DNA of 64,000 nt from Lamellibrachia columna (lineage: Eukaryota > Annelida > Polychaeta > Sabellida > Siboglinidae). Position numbers and translations under genes: made by a program. Of the stretch, positions 45,388-56,600 are shown piece by piece (within the stretch, counting starts at the first letter, position 1; each line of letters begins with the position of its first letter). The notes under the pieces are model-generated. The model was not told the DNA's origin. It worked only from the letters and a program-made list of their open reading frames with translations, and ran no database searches. The stretch is from positions 2,049,595-2,113,594 of the forward strand of contig OY759263.1 of NCBI GenBank assembly GCA_963662155.1, written 5' to 3'.

Positions 45388-46047
45388 AATGGTGCCAGAG
45401 GTGGGATTTGATAACGCGACGAGACCACGAAGACGAGGCGAGGTGGCGGAGACGTAGAGTCGAGTAAGGAGCCTGGACCCTGATGACAACCTCGAGCGAC
45501 ATCCTGACGTCCTCGACATCCGGTCTGACGTTTGACCGAGAGTAAGGCGACTTCCGGTCCGGCCCTGTTCGAGTGAGGACCGTAGACACTGATGACGACC
45601 TCGAGCGACTCAAGAGTGACATTTCCGGTTTAACACTATTCGGCCGCGACGATGACTAGCCCCGACACGCGACGATCGAGCCACGTGACGTGCCGTGACG
45701 CTAAGTGACTTAGATCCTGACTGCATTGACAAACGATTGAATTTTGAATTGATACCCGTTCACTGTATAATTAGGAACTGTATTGTGTATCCTGTCTGTG
45801 TAGCTATAGCAGCATTATAGAGATAGCCAGTATCAGAATTTTTTTTAGAGGGACTTTTTGACATTTGCGTGTTAGTTAGGCATGTTTTCTGAGTAAGATG
45901 TATCTGTAGTTGTGAGGGTGCAGAGTAGTCCTGTAGATACGAATGTTATTCATGTGTATAACGGGTATATAACTTTTGTTCCGTACTGGGAATTTGGTAT
46001 ACATCTGGGTTAATACTTAGTAGGGCAGTCGCAACTAGCAAGCAGAC
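45388..46047 (+). mobile_element. Primer-binding site and leader of gypsy element 1
   Basis: Two bases after the LTR, TGGTGCCAGAGGTGGGATTT (45390-45409) matches the form of a tRNA 3' end (ACC plus T-arm); a leucine tRNA is likely but not certain. The roughly 640-bp leader contains a diverged internal duplication (GACGACCTCGAGCGAC / GACAACCTCGAGCGAC, then ACGTTTGACCGAGAG). TTTTTAGAGGGACTTTTTGA at about 45842 recurs near 51482. Confidence 0.8.
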
Positions 46048-47214
46048 ATGAGTATTGACGGGGCCACTGGATTTGTGCCACCCGACACGGTTCAGGGTGA
46101 CTTGCAGGACCAACTGGTCACACTGCGAGAGGAGCTGTTACAGCTGCGGCTTGCAACCAATGACCGTCCACGCGTTGCGTACGTACCGCGCGAGCGGAAG
46201 GTGAAACCTTTCAGTGGACGTGGTGAGGTGACAGTGCAGGATTTTCTTGCAGATGTCGAGAGTCTATTTAGGGCACGAGCGATGTCTGATGAGGAGCAGT
46301 GTGACTTCATGACGTCACACCTCGAAGGTGATGCCAGACAGGAGATCCGGTTCCGGCCTGTGGAGGAGGTGCGTACCGCGACGTGTATCAGGCGGATTCC
46401 GCTGGAAGTGTTTGGCGAGAAGAGGTCGGTATCGCAGTTGCAGGAACTCTTATATCTTCGTAAACAGGCTGACGGGGAGGGGATCCGTAGTTTTGCAGGT
46501 GCTCTGCAGCAACTGATGGAAGCGCTTTTGCGCAAGGACGGACATGCCGTCAACCAGCCTGACCGTGTGATCGCCGAACACTTCGCAGAGGGCCTGAAAG
46601 ACCGCGTACTACGACGCGAGGTGAAGCAACAGCACCGGTTGCGACCGCAGATGAGCTTCGTGGAACTGAGGGAAGAGGCTATTCAGTGGTCCGAGGAGGA
46701 AGAGAGGCCGCCGCAATCCAGTCGACGACAGAGTGCTGGTGCATTTGAGCTGGTCGCCGACGCAGGGGAAGCAGGTAACGTTACAGATCTGCAACGAGTG
46801 CTCTCAGAGTTAGAGAAACAGCAGCACGTCATCGAGGCGCTGACTGAGCGTGTGGAGAGGATGGAAGGTGTTGCGACAGGTAGGACGGGTGGACGACGGT
46901 CCAACACTCCACAGAGGCCCTGGTCGGACCAGCGACCCGCATCTGCGCCGCAGAACTTGCAGACACGACGGCCATTTCAGGAGCGACGCGCATTTCAGGG
47001 ACCCTCGATGCAGTACACACCAGACGGGCAGCCAATTTGTTACCGTTGTGGTGGAGTTGGCCACCTGGGCAGGCAGTGTCGCAATGAGGCGAGCACTGGA
47101 CCACGCCGGCCCCAGACGGAGGCTTGTCCACCGGGTGTGCAGACGACGGCCCCTACGGCACACAGACGAGAGCACCCAGACGATGTTAGAGAGAACACAC
47201 ATCCTTTAAACTGA
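46048..47214 (+). CDS. gag: Gag of gypsy element 1
   Basis: 388 codons, intact. Gag forms the retrotransposon particle and binds its RNA. The capsid-like region spans about residues 50-230 (VKPFSGRGEVTVQDFLADVE, SLFRARAMSDEEQ, RSVSQLQELLYLRKQADGEG). A Glu/Gln-rich predicted coiled coil follows (about 245-275, LQRVLSELEKQQHVIEALTE), and a single zinc knuckle CYRCGGVGHLGRQC at residues 331-344 (C-x2-C-x4-H-x4-C). The ATG at 46048 is the first in frame after the leader. The reading ends HPLN-TGA, and the last codons form a -1 slippery site leading into pol. Confidence 0.92.
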   Translation: MSIDGATGFVPPDTVQGDLQDQLVTLREELLQLRLATNDRPRVAYVPRERKVKPFSGRGEVTVQDFLADVESLFRARAMSDEEQCDFMTSHLEGDARQEIRFRPVEEVRTATCIRRIPLEVFGEKRSVSQLQELLYLRKQADGEGIRSFAGALQQLMEALLRKDGHAVNQPDRVIAEHFAEGLKDRVLRREVKQQHRLRPQMSFVELREEAIQWSEEEERPPQSSRRQSAGAFELVADAGEAGNVTDLQRVLSELEKQQHVIEALTERVERMEGVATGRTGGRRSNTPQRPWSDQRPASAPQNLQTRRPFQERRAFQGPSMQYTPDGQPICYRCGGVGHLGRQCRNEASTGPRRPQTEACPPGVQTTAPTAHRREHPDDVRENTHPLN

Positions 47215-47247
47215 CGCCGCTCGTTACCAAGAGTCGGGTAGACGAGC
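47205..47247 (+). promoter_or_regulatory. -1 programmed ribosomal frameshift signal at the gag/pol junction
   Basis: TTTAAAC at 47205-47211 is read T-TTA-AAC in the gag frame, the canonical X-XXY-YYZ heptamer, and the next codon is the gag TGA (47212-47214). The pol frame is -1 relative to gag and opens at 47190. Seven bases after the heptamer, GCTCGT (47219-47224) can pair with ACGAGC (47242-47247), giving a 6-bp stem with a 17-nt loop at the usual spacing. A pseudoknot was not established. Confidence 0.75.
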
Positions 47248-48719
47248 TAGTGCGTACAGGCTCACACGCTACCGCGCCAACTGACGCGACCGTTGGTACT
47301 TGCCCTACGGCAACTGTCTTGATGGGAGGTGTGGAGGTCAATTGCTTACTTGACACAGGTTCCCAAGTAAGTACTATCACTGAGTCTTTCTTTCGTAAGT
47401 ACATTGCTCGAAACGACCGAGAGCTGGCGTCTTGCAGTTGGTTGAAGCTCACCGCTGCAAACGGTTTAGATATACCGTATGTTGGGTACGTCGAGTTGGA
47501 CGTGACGACCATGGGTCAGACCATACCTGGCAGAGGTATCCTGGTTGTCTGCGATTCCCCTGATACAGATCAGTGCGCGCATAAGAAGAGGTGTCCTGGC
47601 ATTCTGGGAATGAATGTCATGGGAGAGCTTGACCTTGCTCTATGGAAACGATCCCTGAACACAGGTAGTTACAGAGCAGAGTCGGTGATGGCGTCGGTCA
47701 TAGACGCGAAGCAACGGGACCGGAGAGGATTTACTCGTGTGGCAGGGTGGAGCGCAGTGCGAATCCCAGCGCAGTCTTGTGCCACGTTGATGGTTTCCGG
47801 TTTGCAGAGACAGGCTGATGCGACATGGGTCGTTGTAGAACCCATTGTGGGGGCACTTCCGGTGGAGGTGTCATTGTGTAGTACTTTAACTAGAGTACAC
47901 CAGGGTGCTGCACCTGTGCAGGTAGTCAACACCAGCAGAGAAGACGTGTGGCTGAAGCCGAGGATGCGAATAGGTATCTATCAGACCATCGCGCACGTCA
48001 GTGAAGAGGACAGAATATGTTTTGAGCGAGTCAGAGTGTCTGAGGAGTACGTGAGCAGGACTGAGGACCGACCGCCAGGTGTAGTCGACACGCGTGAGGT
48101 ACTAACCAGTACACTCGATGTCGGGCCACACGTCACCGCGGAGCAGGTTGCTCAACTGAGAGATCTCATCTCGCGGAACGAACGAGCATTCGCCCGAGAT
48201 GATGACGACCTTGGCTATACAGACTTAGCCACGCACACGATAAGGACCACGACTGAGGTACCCGTACGACAACCTTTCAGAAGGATTCCGCCTACACAGT
48301 ATCAAGAGGTGAAAGAGCACATCAAGGATCTTCTGAACAGAGGTGTTATCAGAGAGAGCCATTCGGCATGGGCTTCGCCGATCGTCCTGGTCAGGAAGAA
48401 AGACGATTCGCTGCGCATGTGCGTGGACTATCGGCTGCTCAATGCGAAGACCCACCGAGACGCATTTCCGCTGCCGCGCATTGACGAGAGTTTTGACGCC
48501 ATGAGCGGCGCAAACTGGTTTACCACATTGGATCTGGCTTCAGGATACCACCAGATCGCGATGTCGGAGGACGACCGAGAGAAGACGGCCTTCACCACAC
48601 CTATGGGGCTGTACGAATTCAACCGTATGCCGTTCGGGCTCTGTAACAGTCCCGCGACCTTCCAGAGGTTGATGCAGAGGTGCTTTGGAGATCTGTGTTA
48701 CCAGACGGTACTCTGTTAC
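47208..48719 (+). pseudogene. pol: Pol of gypsy element 1, part 1: protease and RT up to the missing catalytic motif
   Basis: Frame -1 from gag. The protease has LLDTGSQVSTI with the catalytic Asp at 47352-47354, and GILGMNVMGELDL as the second protease block. RT begins about 48268: RQPFRRIPPTQYQEVKEHIK, WASPIVLVRKKDDSLRMCVD, YRLLNAKTHRDAFPLPRIDE, WFTTLDLASGYHQIAM, TAFTTPMGLYEFNRMPFGLC, NSPATFQRLMQR. At 48717-48719 the sequence reaches the Tyr of the expected Y-x-D-D box, but the two aspartates are absent and the frame changes. A short deletion of 3n+1 bases (about 13) explains both. Without that motif the RT cannot polymerise. Confidence 0.9.
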
Positions 48720-48720
48720 C

Positions 48721-51453
48721 AAGTTCTCCAAGACGTTCGACAGCCACCTAGCTCAGTTGGAGCAAGTGCTACAGCGACTGCAGAGGATTGGACTGAAGCT
48801 GAAGACAAGCAAGTGTCACTTCTTACAGCGGGAGGTGCTATACCTAGGACACCATGTGTCGGCCGACGGCATTGCCACATATCCGGCAAAGATCGATGCT
48901 GTGGAAGACCGGGCCGTGCCGAACACAGTGAAACAGCTTCGCTCCTTTGTAGGATTCGCGTCCTACTACCGTAAGTATGTGCAAGGGTTCAGTATGATTG
49001 CAGCGCCGCTACACGATCTAGTGACCAGTGTCAACAAGGAAATGAAGGAGAAGGGACGGTTGAGAGGAGCCTTCAAGGACAGTTGGAGTCCAGAGTGTGA
49101 CGGAGCTTTCAAGGTTTTGAAGAACGCGCTCTGCTCAGCTCCAGTTCTCGGGTATGCCCAGTACCAACGACCATTCATAGTGGAGACGGACGCCAGCCAC
49201 CTGGGTCTCGGCGCTGTCCTGTCTCAAGAACAGGAAGGACGTCGTGTCGTCATCGCGTACGCGAGTCGCAGGTTGCGACCACCCGAACGCCAGTATAGCT
49301 CGATGAAGCTAGAGATACTAGCACTTAAGTGGGCGGTCACCACGAAGTTCCATGCCGACCTTTACGGCGGAGAGTTCGTCATCTACACTGACAACAACCC
49401 GTTGAAGTACCTGAAGACCGCCAAGTTGGGAGCCATCGAGCAACGATGGGCAGCTGAGCTGGCCCCATTCAACTTCACGATCGAATATCGAGCTGGACGT
49501 TCAAACGGAAACGCAGATGCCTTGAGTCGACAGCAACTCGACTACGAGCCCGGGGCAACCGACTTCGACGAGGAAGACGACGTGCAGCAGATATGCGCAA
49601 CATATGCATCGTGCACGCTACTCCCGCGAGAACTACGCCAACAGATAGAGAAGAATGACAGAGTACGACAAGAATTCCAGGTTGAAGTAAAGGAGATAGA
49701 GGTACAGTCAACCCAGTCACCTGCCTTCCCAGCGTTGTCACCTGAAGAACTTGCAGAGTTGCAGAGGAAAGACCCAGACATCAGCAGGTTCCTGATGTAC
49801 TGGAGGGTCGGCGAGAAGCCGAAGAAGTGTGCACAGAAGGGTGTGACACAACTGCTGAGACAGTGGCACAAGATGAGGGAAGAGAATGGGGTTTTGTACC
49901 GCAAGGTGAGAGATCCACAGGGTGGAGAGGTTAAGCAGCTAGTTCTACCGAGTGTGCTGAAGCACCGACTTCTAGAAGCGGTGCACGACAAGATGGGTCA
50001 CCAGGGTGGTGATAGGACGAGCAGCCTGGCGTGGCACCGTTGTTACTGGCCAGGTATGCACAGAGAGATTGATGACTACGTGAAGAACTGTGCGAGGTGC
50101 ACACTAGCGAAGATGCCGCGACAGAAGACACTCGCGCCGATGGGACACCTTCTAGCATCGCGTCCCTTAGAGGTCTTGGCGGTGGATTACACACAGTTGG
50201 AGAAGGCAGCAGATGGACGTGAGAGTGTTCTGGTACTGACAGACGTGTTCACCAAATTCGCTTGGGCTGTACCAGCACGTGACCAGAAGGCGAACACGAC
50301 GGCGCGACTATTGGTGAGAGAGTGGTTTCAGCGTTACGGAGTTCCACAGAGGATCCATTCTGACAGAGGCCGGAATTTCGAGAGTGCGACTATTGGAGAG
50401 CTGTGCAAGCTGTACGGCATCGAGAAGTCAAGGACTACGGCATACCATCCAGAGGGGAACGGGCAGTGTGAAAGGTTTAACCGGACTTTACACGACTTGT
50501 TAAGGACCCTTCCGCCGGCACAGAAGCGAAGATGGACAGAGCATCTGCCCGAGCTTTGCAACGCCTACAATGCGACGCCACATGCGTCGACGGGATACTC
50601 GCCACACTACTTGTTGTTTGGGCGCGATCCCTGGCTGCCGATAGACGCATTCCTAGGGCAGGAGTTGAGGGAGGACGATTGTGACAGCTCGATCGACGGA
50701 TGGCTTGCCACACATCAGAAGAGACTGCAAGACGCGTATTCTCACGCAAACGAACGACTCGGCGCTGCAGCAGAAAGTCGTAACCTGCTTCACGAGAGAT
50801 TGAAGATGAGTGAGCCGCTGACACTTGGTTGCAGGGTTTACCAACGCAACAGACTACCAGGACGCAACAAAATGCAGGATGCATGGAGCCCGGAGGTGTA
50901 CAAGGTAGTACGGATACCCGCGGAGCCTGGTGGACCTTACCACATCGAGAGGGCAGACGGGTTCGGCCGACCTCAGACAGTCTGCAGGAAGAACATCCAG
51001 CCAGCGGGTCCAGGAGCGATTGTTCCGACTCCAGTGGCAGTCACTCCAGAGGTCAAAGACGACGAACGCTCTGATGAGAGCTCTGACGAAGAGGAGGAGG
51101 AGGAGGATTACCTTGTCGCGATCGTTCCAGTGGTTCGTCCGACGATAGCTCCAGCTTCAGTGGTCCAGCCGATTGCTGAGGAGGTTTTGACGGGAGAGGA
51201 GATTCACGATGAGCCTACCGTGATACCGGTATCGATACCAGTACCCGCACCTAGGAGATCGGGCAGGATGCGGAAGAAGGTGGTACGCTTCGAAGAAGTC
51301 GACACGCAAGTACCTACACCGGCCCCGCGGCGATGCAACGTCATTCCTGAGCCGTGTGTGGGGGACCAATTGACCCCCATCATGACTAGTTTGTTTGTAG
51401 CGATGGCTCGCAGTGGTGTGGTCTTTTCGGGAAGCATTAACCGGGACGGTTAA
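48721..51453 (+). pseudogene. pol: Pol of gypsy element 1, part 2: RT thumb, RNase H, integrase
   Basis: Open for about 910 codons in the frame after the deletion. RT connection: KFSKTFDSHLAQLEQVLQRL, TSKCHFLQREVLYLGHHVSA. RNase H: FIVETDASHLGLGAVLSQEQ and YTDNNPLKYL, ending NADALSR. Integrase: a zinc-binding region with H-x-x-x-H and C-x2-C (GHQGGDRTSS, NCARCTLAK), and a core with the D-D-E triad in VLAVDYTQLE, IHSDRGRNFES and GNGQCERFNRTLHDLL. The C-terminal tail is acidic (DDERSDESSDEEEEEEDY), then basic and Pro-rich (PAPRRSGRMRKKVVRF). No envelope gene follows. These domains look intact; only the RT core deletion breaks the polyprotein. Confidence 0.92.
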
Positions 51454-51590
51454 GAGTTAGTTGGGGAGGACCCAGGAGGAATTTTTAGAGGGACTTTTGA
51501 TACGCAGGAATTTGGGAGAACCCTAGAGTTCCAGCGGGATGTTCTTTTTTTATATAGTAACCGGGACGGTTAAGATTTAGTTGGGGAGGA
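51454..51590 (+). mobile_element. Duplicated polypurine-tract region of gypsy element 1
   Basis: TTGGGGAGGA sits immediately before the 3' LTR (51581-51590), the expected polypurine primer. The same block, with its context (AACCGGGACGGTTAAG, then TTAGTTGGGGAGGA), occurs about 117 bp upstream at 51440-51473, so the tract is present twice. Confidence 0.75.
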
Positions 51591-51789
51591 TGTAGCAGGG
51601 TGACACCATGTTAATCGATAGGCGTCACCACCAGCTAATTAGTATTTTGAACAGCTGACGTACCAGCCTCGTCCTGGGGTAACGCAAAAGCCGATTTCGA
51701 CAGCCACCTAGCTCAGTTGGAGCAAGTGCTGCATTTTTGATGTGTATGACTATCAACTGATAGACAACCCACCGAGACGACCTACCACA
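51591..51789 (+). mobile_element. 3' LTR of gypsy element 1 (199 bp)
   Basis: TGTAGCAGGG to ACCTACCACA, one visible difference from the 5' LTR. Followed by CTAAG; CTAA is the target duplication. Carries the same 35-bp pol-identical block (51696-51730). Confidence 0.97.
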
Positions 51790-52120
51790 CTAAGATATGA
51801 GGGATTTACTACGACTAAGACGCCTGTCCTTTATTCTTTATAATTTACGGATTGGTGCTGCCGCAGAAATGCTGATGTAGAACCCTTTTTTCGCTACAGA
51901 ATAACAACACAGAAACACGCGTCCATCTAAACCGACGTTTTTAATCAGTGTGTTACTAGAATAATATGCTGGGGAAGAAAATGCCCTGTCACCACTTCAA
52001 ACAGATAAACAATTAACTAAGCAATCGAGCTCCTATATAAAAAGACATTGCATAACTGGAAGTCGCTTTACGTAGTATGATTTTGCATCCTGGGTACTTA
52101 TTTCCGCTTCCTATTTCCGG
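51790..52120. other. Flank of gypsy element 1
   Basis: AT-rich sequence continuing the pre-insertion locus; nothing recognised. Confidence 0.4.
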
Positions 52121-52369
52121 GGCCTGAATATTAGCCGGAACGAGCCCGGAACCGAATTGAATTGCGAATAGCGTGGATTACGTGATCTGTATAATGGTTT
52201 CACTAGAGTATGTAGTTAGATAACGTAATAATGCAACATTCCACCAAGTGGGAAATAATTACACGTACATTAAGATATGTTTTGGGCTCCCGGAACGATG
52301 ACTTATTGACGATCGGCGGCCATGTTTTGGCTGCTATTGAACATCACCTAGTGGGCGGCCTTACATTAG
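52121..52369 (+). repeat. Inverted-pair repeat, copy 1 (about 250 bp)
   Basis: Homologous to the reverse complement of 59798-60041: GGCCTGAATATTAGCCGGAA, ATTGCGAATAGCGTGGATTA, GTTAGATAACGTAATAATGC, GGGAAATAATTACACGTACA, TTTTGGGCTCCCGGAACGAT, GTGGGCGGCCTTACATTAG. A few small indels distinguish them. The other copy lies just upstream of the PLAC8-like first exon, so this may be a duplicated promoter segment or a transposon. Confidence 0.85.
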
Positions 52370-53339
52370 GGGTCATGCCTCAGTTAGATTTCGAATGTAG
52401 GGCATAGTAAGTTTGGATGTAGGACGTTTTAAAAAAATTCATACGATCTGACATAAGTGCATCTGTGCACGGACATTACCAGGTTTGCTGTTGACAGTGA
52501 AAAGGTGGAATTTTAGATGATTTTAATAGGCGGAAGGATATTTGTGATTTGTTTGGCCACTAGACACGTGTGCGTTGTAATTCATGCCAACATTGGTAAA
52601 CATTGAGGGGTATCGCACTTACAGGCATATTACAAGAGTTAGACATGTCTAATTTTGACAAAACTCGACCATCGTGTCAGTGGGATGATGACAGCGGCTG
52701 ATAAAAACTTTTAGAATTTATGATGGTCACGTTTTCTTATAATTATGCAAAACGTTAACATTGCCACCAATGGAAAATGTAACTGTATCCTTGACCCATT
52801 AGTGGGTTACTGTTCATACACCATTTACTGCAGTAATACTGGTAATCACTGATTTGGATGTGTACTGGCATATGAAATAATTGATATCTAAATAACATGG
52901 AGTAAATCGGAAATGATACAGTTTAACTGCACCCTTCTATACAACACAATTATGCATATTATGTCTATGACTATGTATTATAATTTACTTTATATATTTA
53001 TTACATGTAACTATATTACACTTATTCTGTTAACCCTTTTTCCAATACACTATTGGTCAATAAAACTTTCATTACACGTACTGAATATTGGTGTTATATT
53101 ACATTATTAGGTAACGCAAACTTTTTGGTAGAAAATTTAATATTTATTAAAATATTGCATACTACATGGCACTGTTTTTTATTCTTTAGTGTTACACAAT
53201 GAATACTACAACTAAATGCTTTTTTAGGAGCGGCCTTTTGTTGTTGTGTTTAATGCAATTTATGAGTGAATTTAAAAGAATAAATTATGGAATAATTATT
53301 TAAGTTAGATTCTGAACTTGATACACAATTTTATATTGG
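52370..53339. other. Unassigned sequence
   Basis: About 1 kb of AT-rich DNA with no gene seen. Confidence 0.4.
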
Positions 53340-53490
53340 GCCTCTCTCGCGGGAAGCGAGACGGAGAGTGGATGCGGAGGACACAATGTAATGCCAATGA
53401 ATAAAGGTTCGTTATCTGTACTCTTTATTGACGATCACCAATATCTATTCACCACAAGGCATCATAATGGCGACGAGGATGGGATCATCC
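53340..53490 (+). mobile_element. 5' LTR (3' part) and primer-binding site of gypsy element 2
   Basis: 53350-53464 (CGGGAAGCGAGACGGAGAGT to CAAGGCATCA) matches the 3' LTR at 57830-57882 except that it keeps an extra 62 bp (53374-53435) containing AATAAA. TGGCGACGAGGATGGGATC at 53468 is the primer-binding site. The 5' part of this LTR cannot be recognised against the 3' LTR and may be lost or replaced. Confidence 0.75.
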
Positions 53491-53606
53491 AGAACAATCA
53501 GATACATAGACATTCAATGTTGCATTGTTGGTGAATAAAGTAAGTGTGGTTGTTGCTGTGCGAAATGGTGCAGTGAGCGATAATAAAGAACTGTTGCATA
53601 CTTACG

Positions 53607-56600
53607 ATGGCTTTACCTACCTTTCCGGAGTTTGATCTTCAACCAAGGGAGACCGTCCCTACTCGATTCGACAAGTACCAGAAGCGACTTAATAACCTGC
53701 TCGCTGGATGGGAGTAGAGGAGGCGACCCGGAAAAAGGCTGTTTCACTACGTCGGTGAAGAAGTATGTGACATATTCGATACGCTAACCATACAAACGTC
53801 TGAATCGGACACCAATGTATATCAAACGGCAGTCAAAGCTCTCGCTGACTATTTTGAACCACAGAAATGCATAGATTATCACGTCTACAACTTTCGAAAA
53901 GAAATGCAAAAGTCTCACGAAAAAGTAATCGAATTTTACACCAGGCTGCAGCTAATTGCTCGGAAGTGTGAATTCAGTGACTCAGATCTTGAGATAAAAC
54001 GTTAACTCATTCAAGGAACCATATCAGCAAGGCTCAGACGAAAAGCTATCGAACAAAGCTTGACACTAGATCAGATTCTCAAGAATGCACGAGCAATGGA
54101 GGCTGCAGAAGAACAGACAATCCAAATCGAAAAAGAGCAATCAAATGCTGTTCAATACCGCGTTCACACCAAATCACATTACCCAAAACCGGTATCTGAA
54201 GCTAAACGTAGCTCCCAATGTGGTTTGTGTGGTGGATCGAACCCGCACAAAGGACAGTGTCCAGCGAAAGGAAGACGTTGTCTGACCTGTGACAAGCTCA
54301 ACCACTTTGCAAAAATGTGCAGAAGCAGAGCAGTCTCCAATGAAAAACCGGCTCAAAAGAAAAGCTATCGACGTCCGAAGCAAAGAGCCAGAGCAGTCAC
54401 TACCGAAGGCGCAGAGTCGCCATCTGAGGAATCTGGCGCTTATGAAGAACAGTACCCGTTTCATGTAGGTTCCGTCTCCAGCAATTCGGTACTGAGCGAC
54501 AAACCTCTGTTCAAAATAAAGATCGCGAACACGCCAATCTGTATCATGGCGGGCTCTGGTGCTACTGTCAATATAATCTACGAGAAGGACAATCTGAGCA
54601 AAACACCGAGACCCACTATTTTGCCATCTACAACAGACGTGTACCCATACATGAGTTCAAAGCCGCTAGAACTGTTTGGCACATTTGAGAGTGACGTCAC
54701 CAGCAATGACGAGAAAACTCATGGAACATTCTATGTGGCCAAGGGGCCAAGTCGATCGCTACTCGGTTGGAAAATGTCGCAAAGGCTGAAACTAATCCAA
54801 GTTGCAAACACTGTCGAAGGAACAACAATACCAGAACTCTTGCACAAGTTTTCTGAAGTCACTACTGGAATGGGCGAATACAAGGGTGAACCTGTGAAGA
54901 TTCACATCGACGAATCCATAAAGCCAGTTGCCCAACCACACCGACGCATAACGTTTTATGTCAGGAAACAAGTTGAGCAGAAGCTGGACCAACTCCAGAA
55001 AGATGACATCATCGAGCGGGCAGAAGGTCCGACCCCATGGGTCTCACCAATCGTGGTCATTCCTAAATCGCATAATGCCAACGAGATCCGCATATGTGTT
55101 GACATGAGATCTCTGAATAAAGCGATAATTCGCGAGCGTCACATCATACCGACGACTGATGACATCATCGCTGACCAGCTCAGCAAGATTTACCTTAACC
55201 AGGGTTATCATCAGCTTCCGCTCCATCCCGATTCGAGACATCTGACCACATTCTCAACTCATGTCGGTCTATATCGTTACAAACGGCTGAACTTTGGTTT
55301 GTCATGCGCAGCCGATATATTCCAGAGAAAGGTTCGTGATGCAATCAGAGGAATTCCAGGCGTTCGTAACATCAGTGATGATATCTACTTCGGCGGCATA
55401 GATGAGGCGCAACATGATGACTGACTGAAAGTCTTACAGCGGTTGAAAGAAAACCAGCTGACGGTGAACGTTCCGAAATGCTTGATCCGTGTCCCGAGTA
55501 TGCTATTCTTTGGGCATGTCTTCAGTGGAGAAGGAGTGTCACCAGATCCCAAGAAGGTCGAAACACTGAGAAGTGTAAACGCTCCAAACAATTTGAGTGA
55601 AGTTCGTAGCTTACTCAGCTCTGCTGCATTTTGCTCACGATTCATCAAGGACTTTGCCACAATCACGCGTCCATTGAGAAAGCTCACGTGCGATGGAGTA
55701 CCCTGGGAATGGGGTAAAGTTGAACAACAATCGTTTGAAAGACTCAAAGCAGCGCTGTCTACCAAAACGAGGCTGGCGTATTTTGACTCTGATAAACCGA
55801 CAACGATCTTCGTAGACGCTAGCCCTATCGGTCTAGGGGCAGTTCTGACCCAAGAGAATGCTATATCGAAGGAAGTCACACGACTCTACTTTTCAAGTCG
55901 ACCACGGACTCCTACAGAATCGAGATATCCACAAATCTACAGAGAAGCGTTAGCAATTAGCTGGGCTACCAAGCGGTTTCATCTGTACGCATATGGAAAA
56001 GAGTTCAATGTTGTGACAGATCACAAACCGTTAGTGACCTTGTTCAACAACCCATCATCAAAACCGACCGCGAGAATTTAACGATGGCCCATGGACCTGC
56101 TACGCTACAACTTCACAGTCACATATCAACCTGGAAAATCCAACCCAGCAGACTACGCATCGAGACATCCTGTTGACGTTGCAACTGTGGATGAATACGA
56201 CGAGACCGCTGAAACTGAACATTACGTGGCATACATTGCGCGTAAAGCAGTACCGAAGGCAATGACACTGAAAGAAGTTGAACTCGCTACTTCTCAAGAC
56301 CGTGTGTTACAAGCAGTCATGGCATGCATCATGTCTGGCAGATGGCACCAACCACCATCAAATGTATCTCTCGCTGAGCTGTCTAGATACGAAAATGTCA
56401 AGAACGAGCTGACCTGTACAGACACCGTGTTGCTGAAATCAAATCGAATCGTCGTACCTGCAACTCTACAAAACAGAACTGTTGAAATCGCGCACGAGGG
56501 CCATCTAGGCATAGTAAAGACGAAAGCGCTGATGCGACAGAAAGTATGGTTCCCCAGCATGGACAAACTGGTCGAAGCAAAGGTGAAATCATGCTTAGCT

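Noticed and set aside
45390..45412. tRNA gene-like TGGTGCCAGAGGTGGGATTT
   Set aside because: It is only the 3' part of a tRNA, in antisense, directly after an LTR: a primer-binding site, not a tRNA gene.
46092..47202. Several - strand ORFs of 60-153 codons opposite gag and pol
   Set aside because: Shadow frames of GC-rich gag-pol coding sequence with no motifs.
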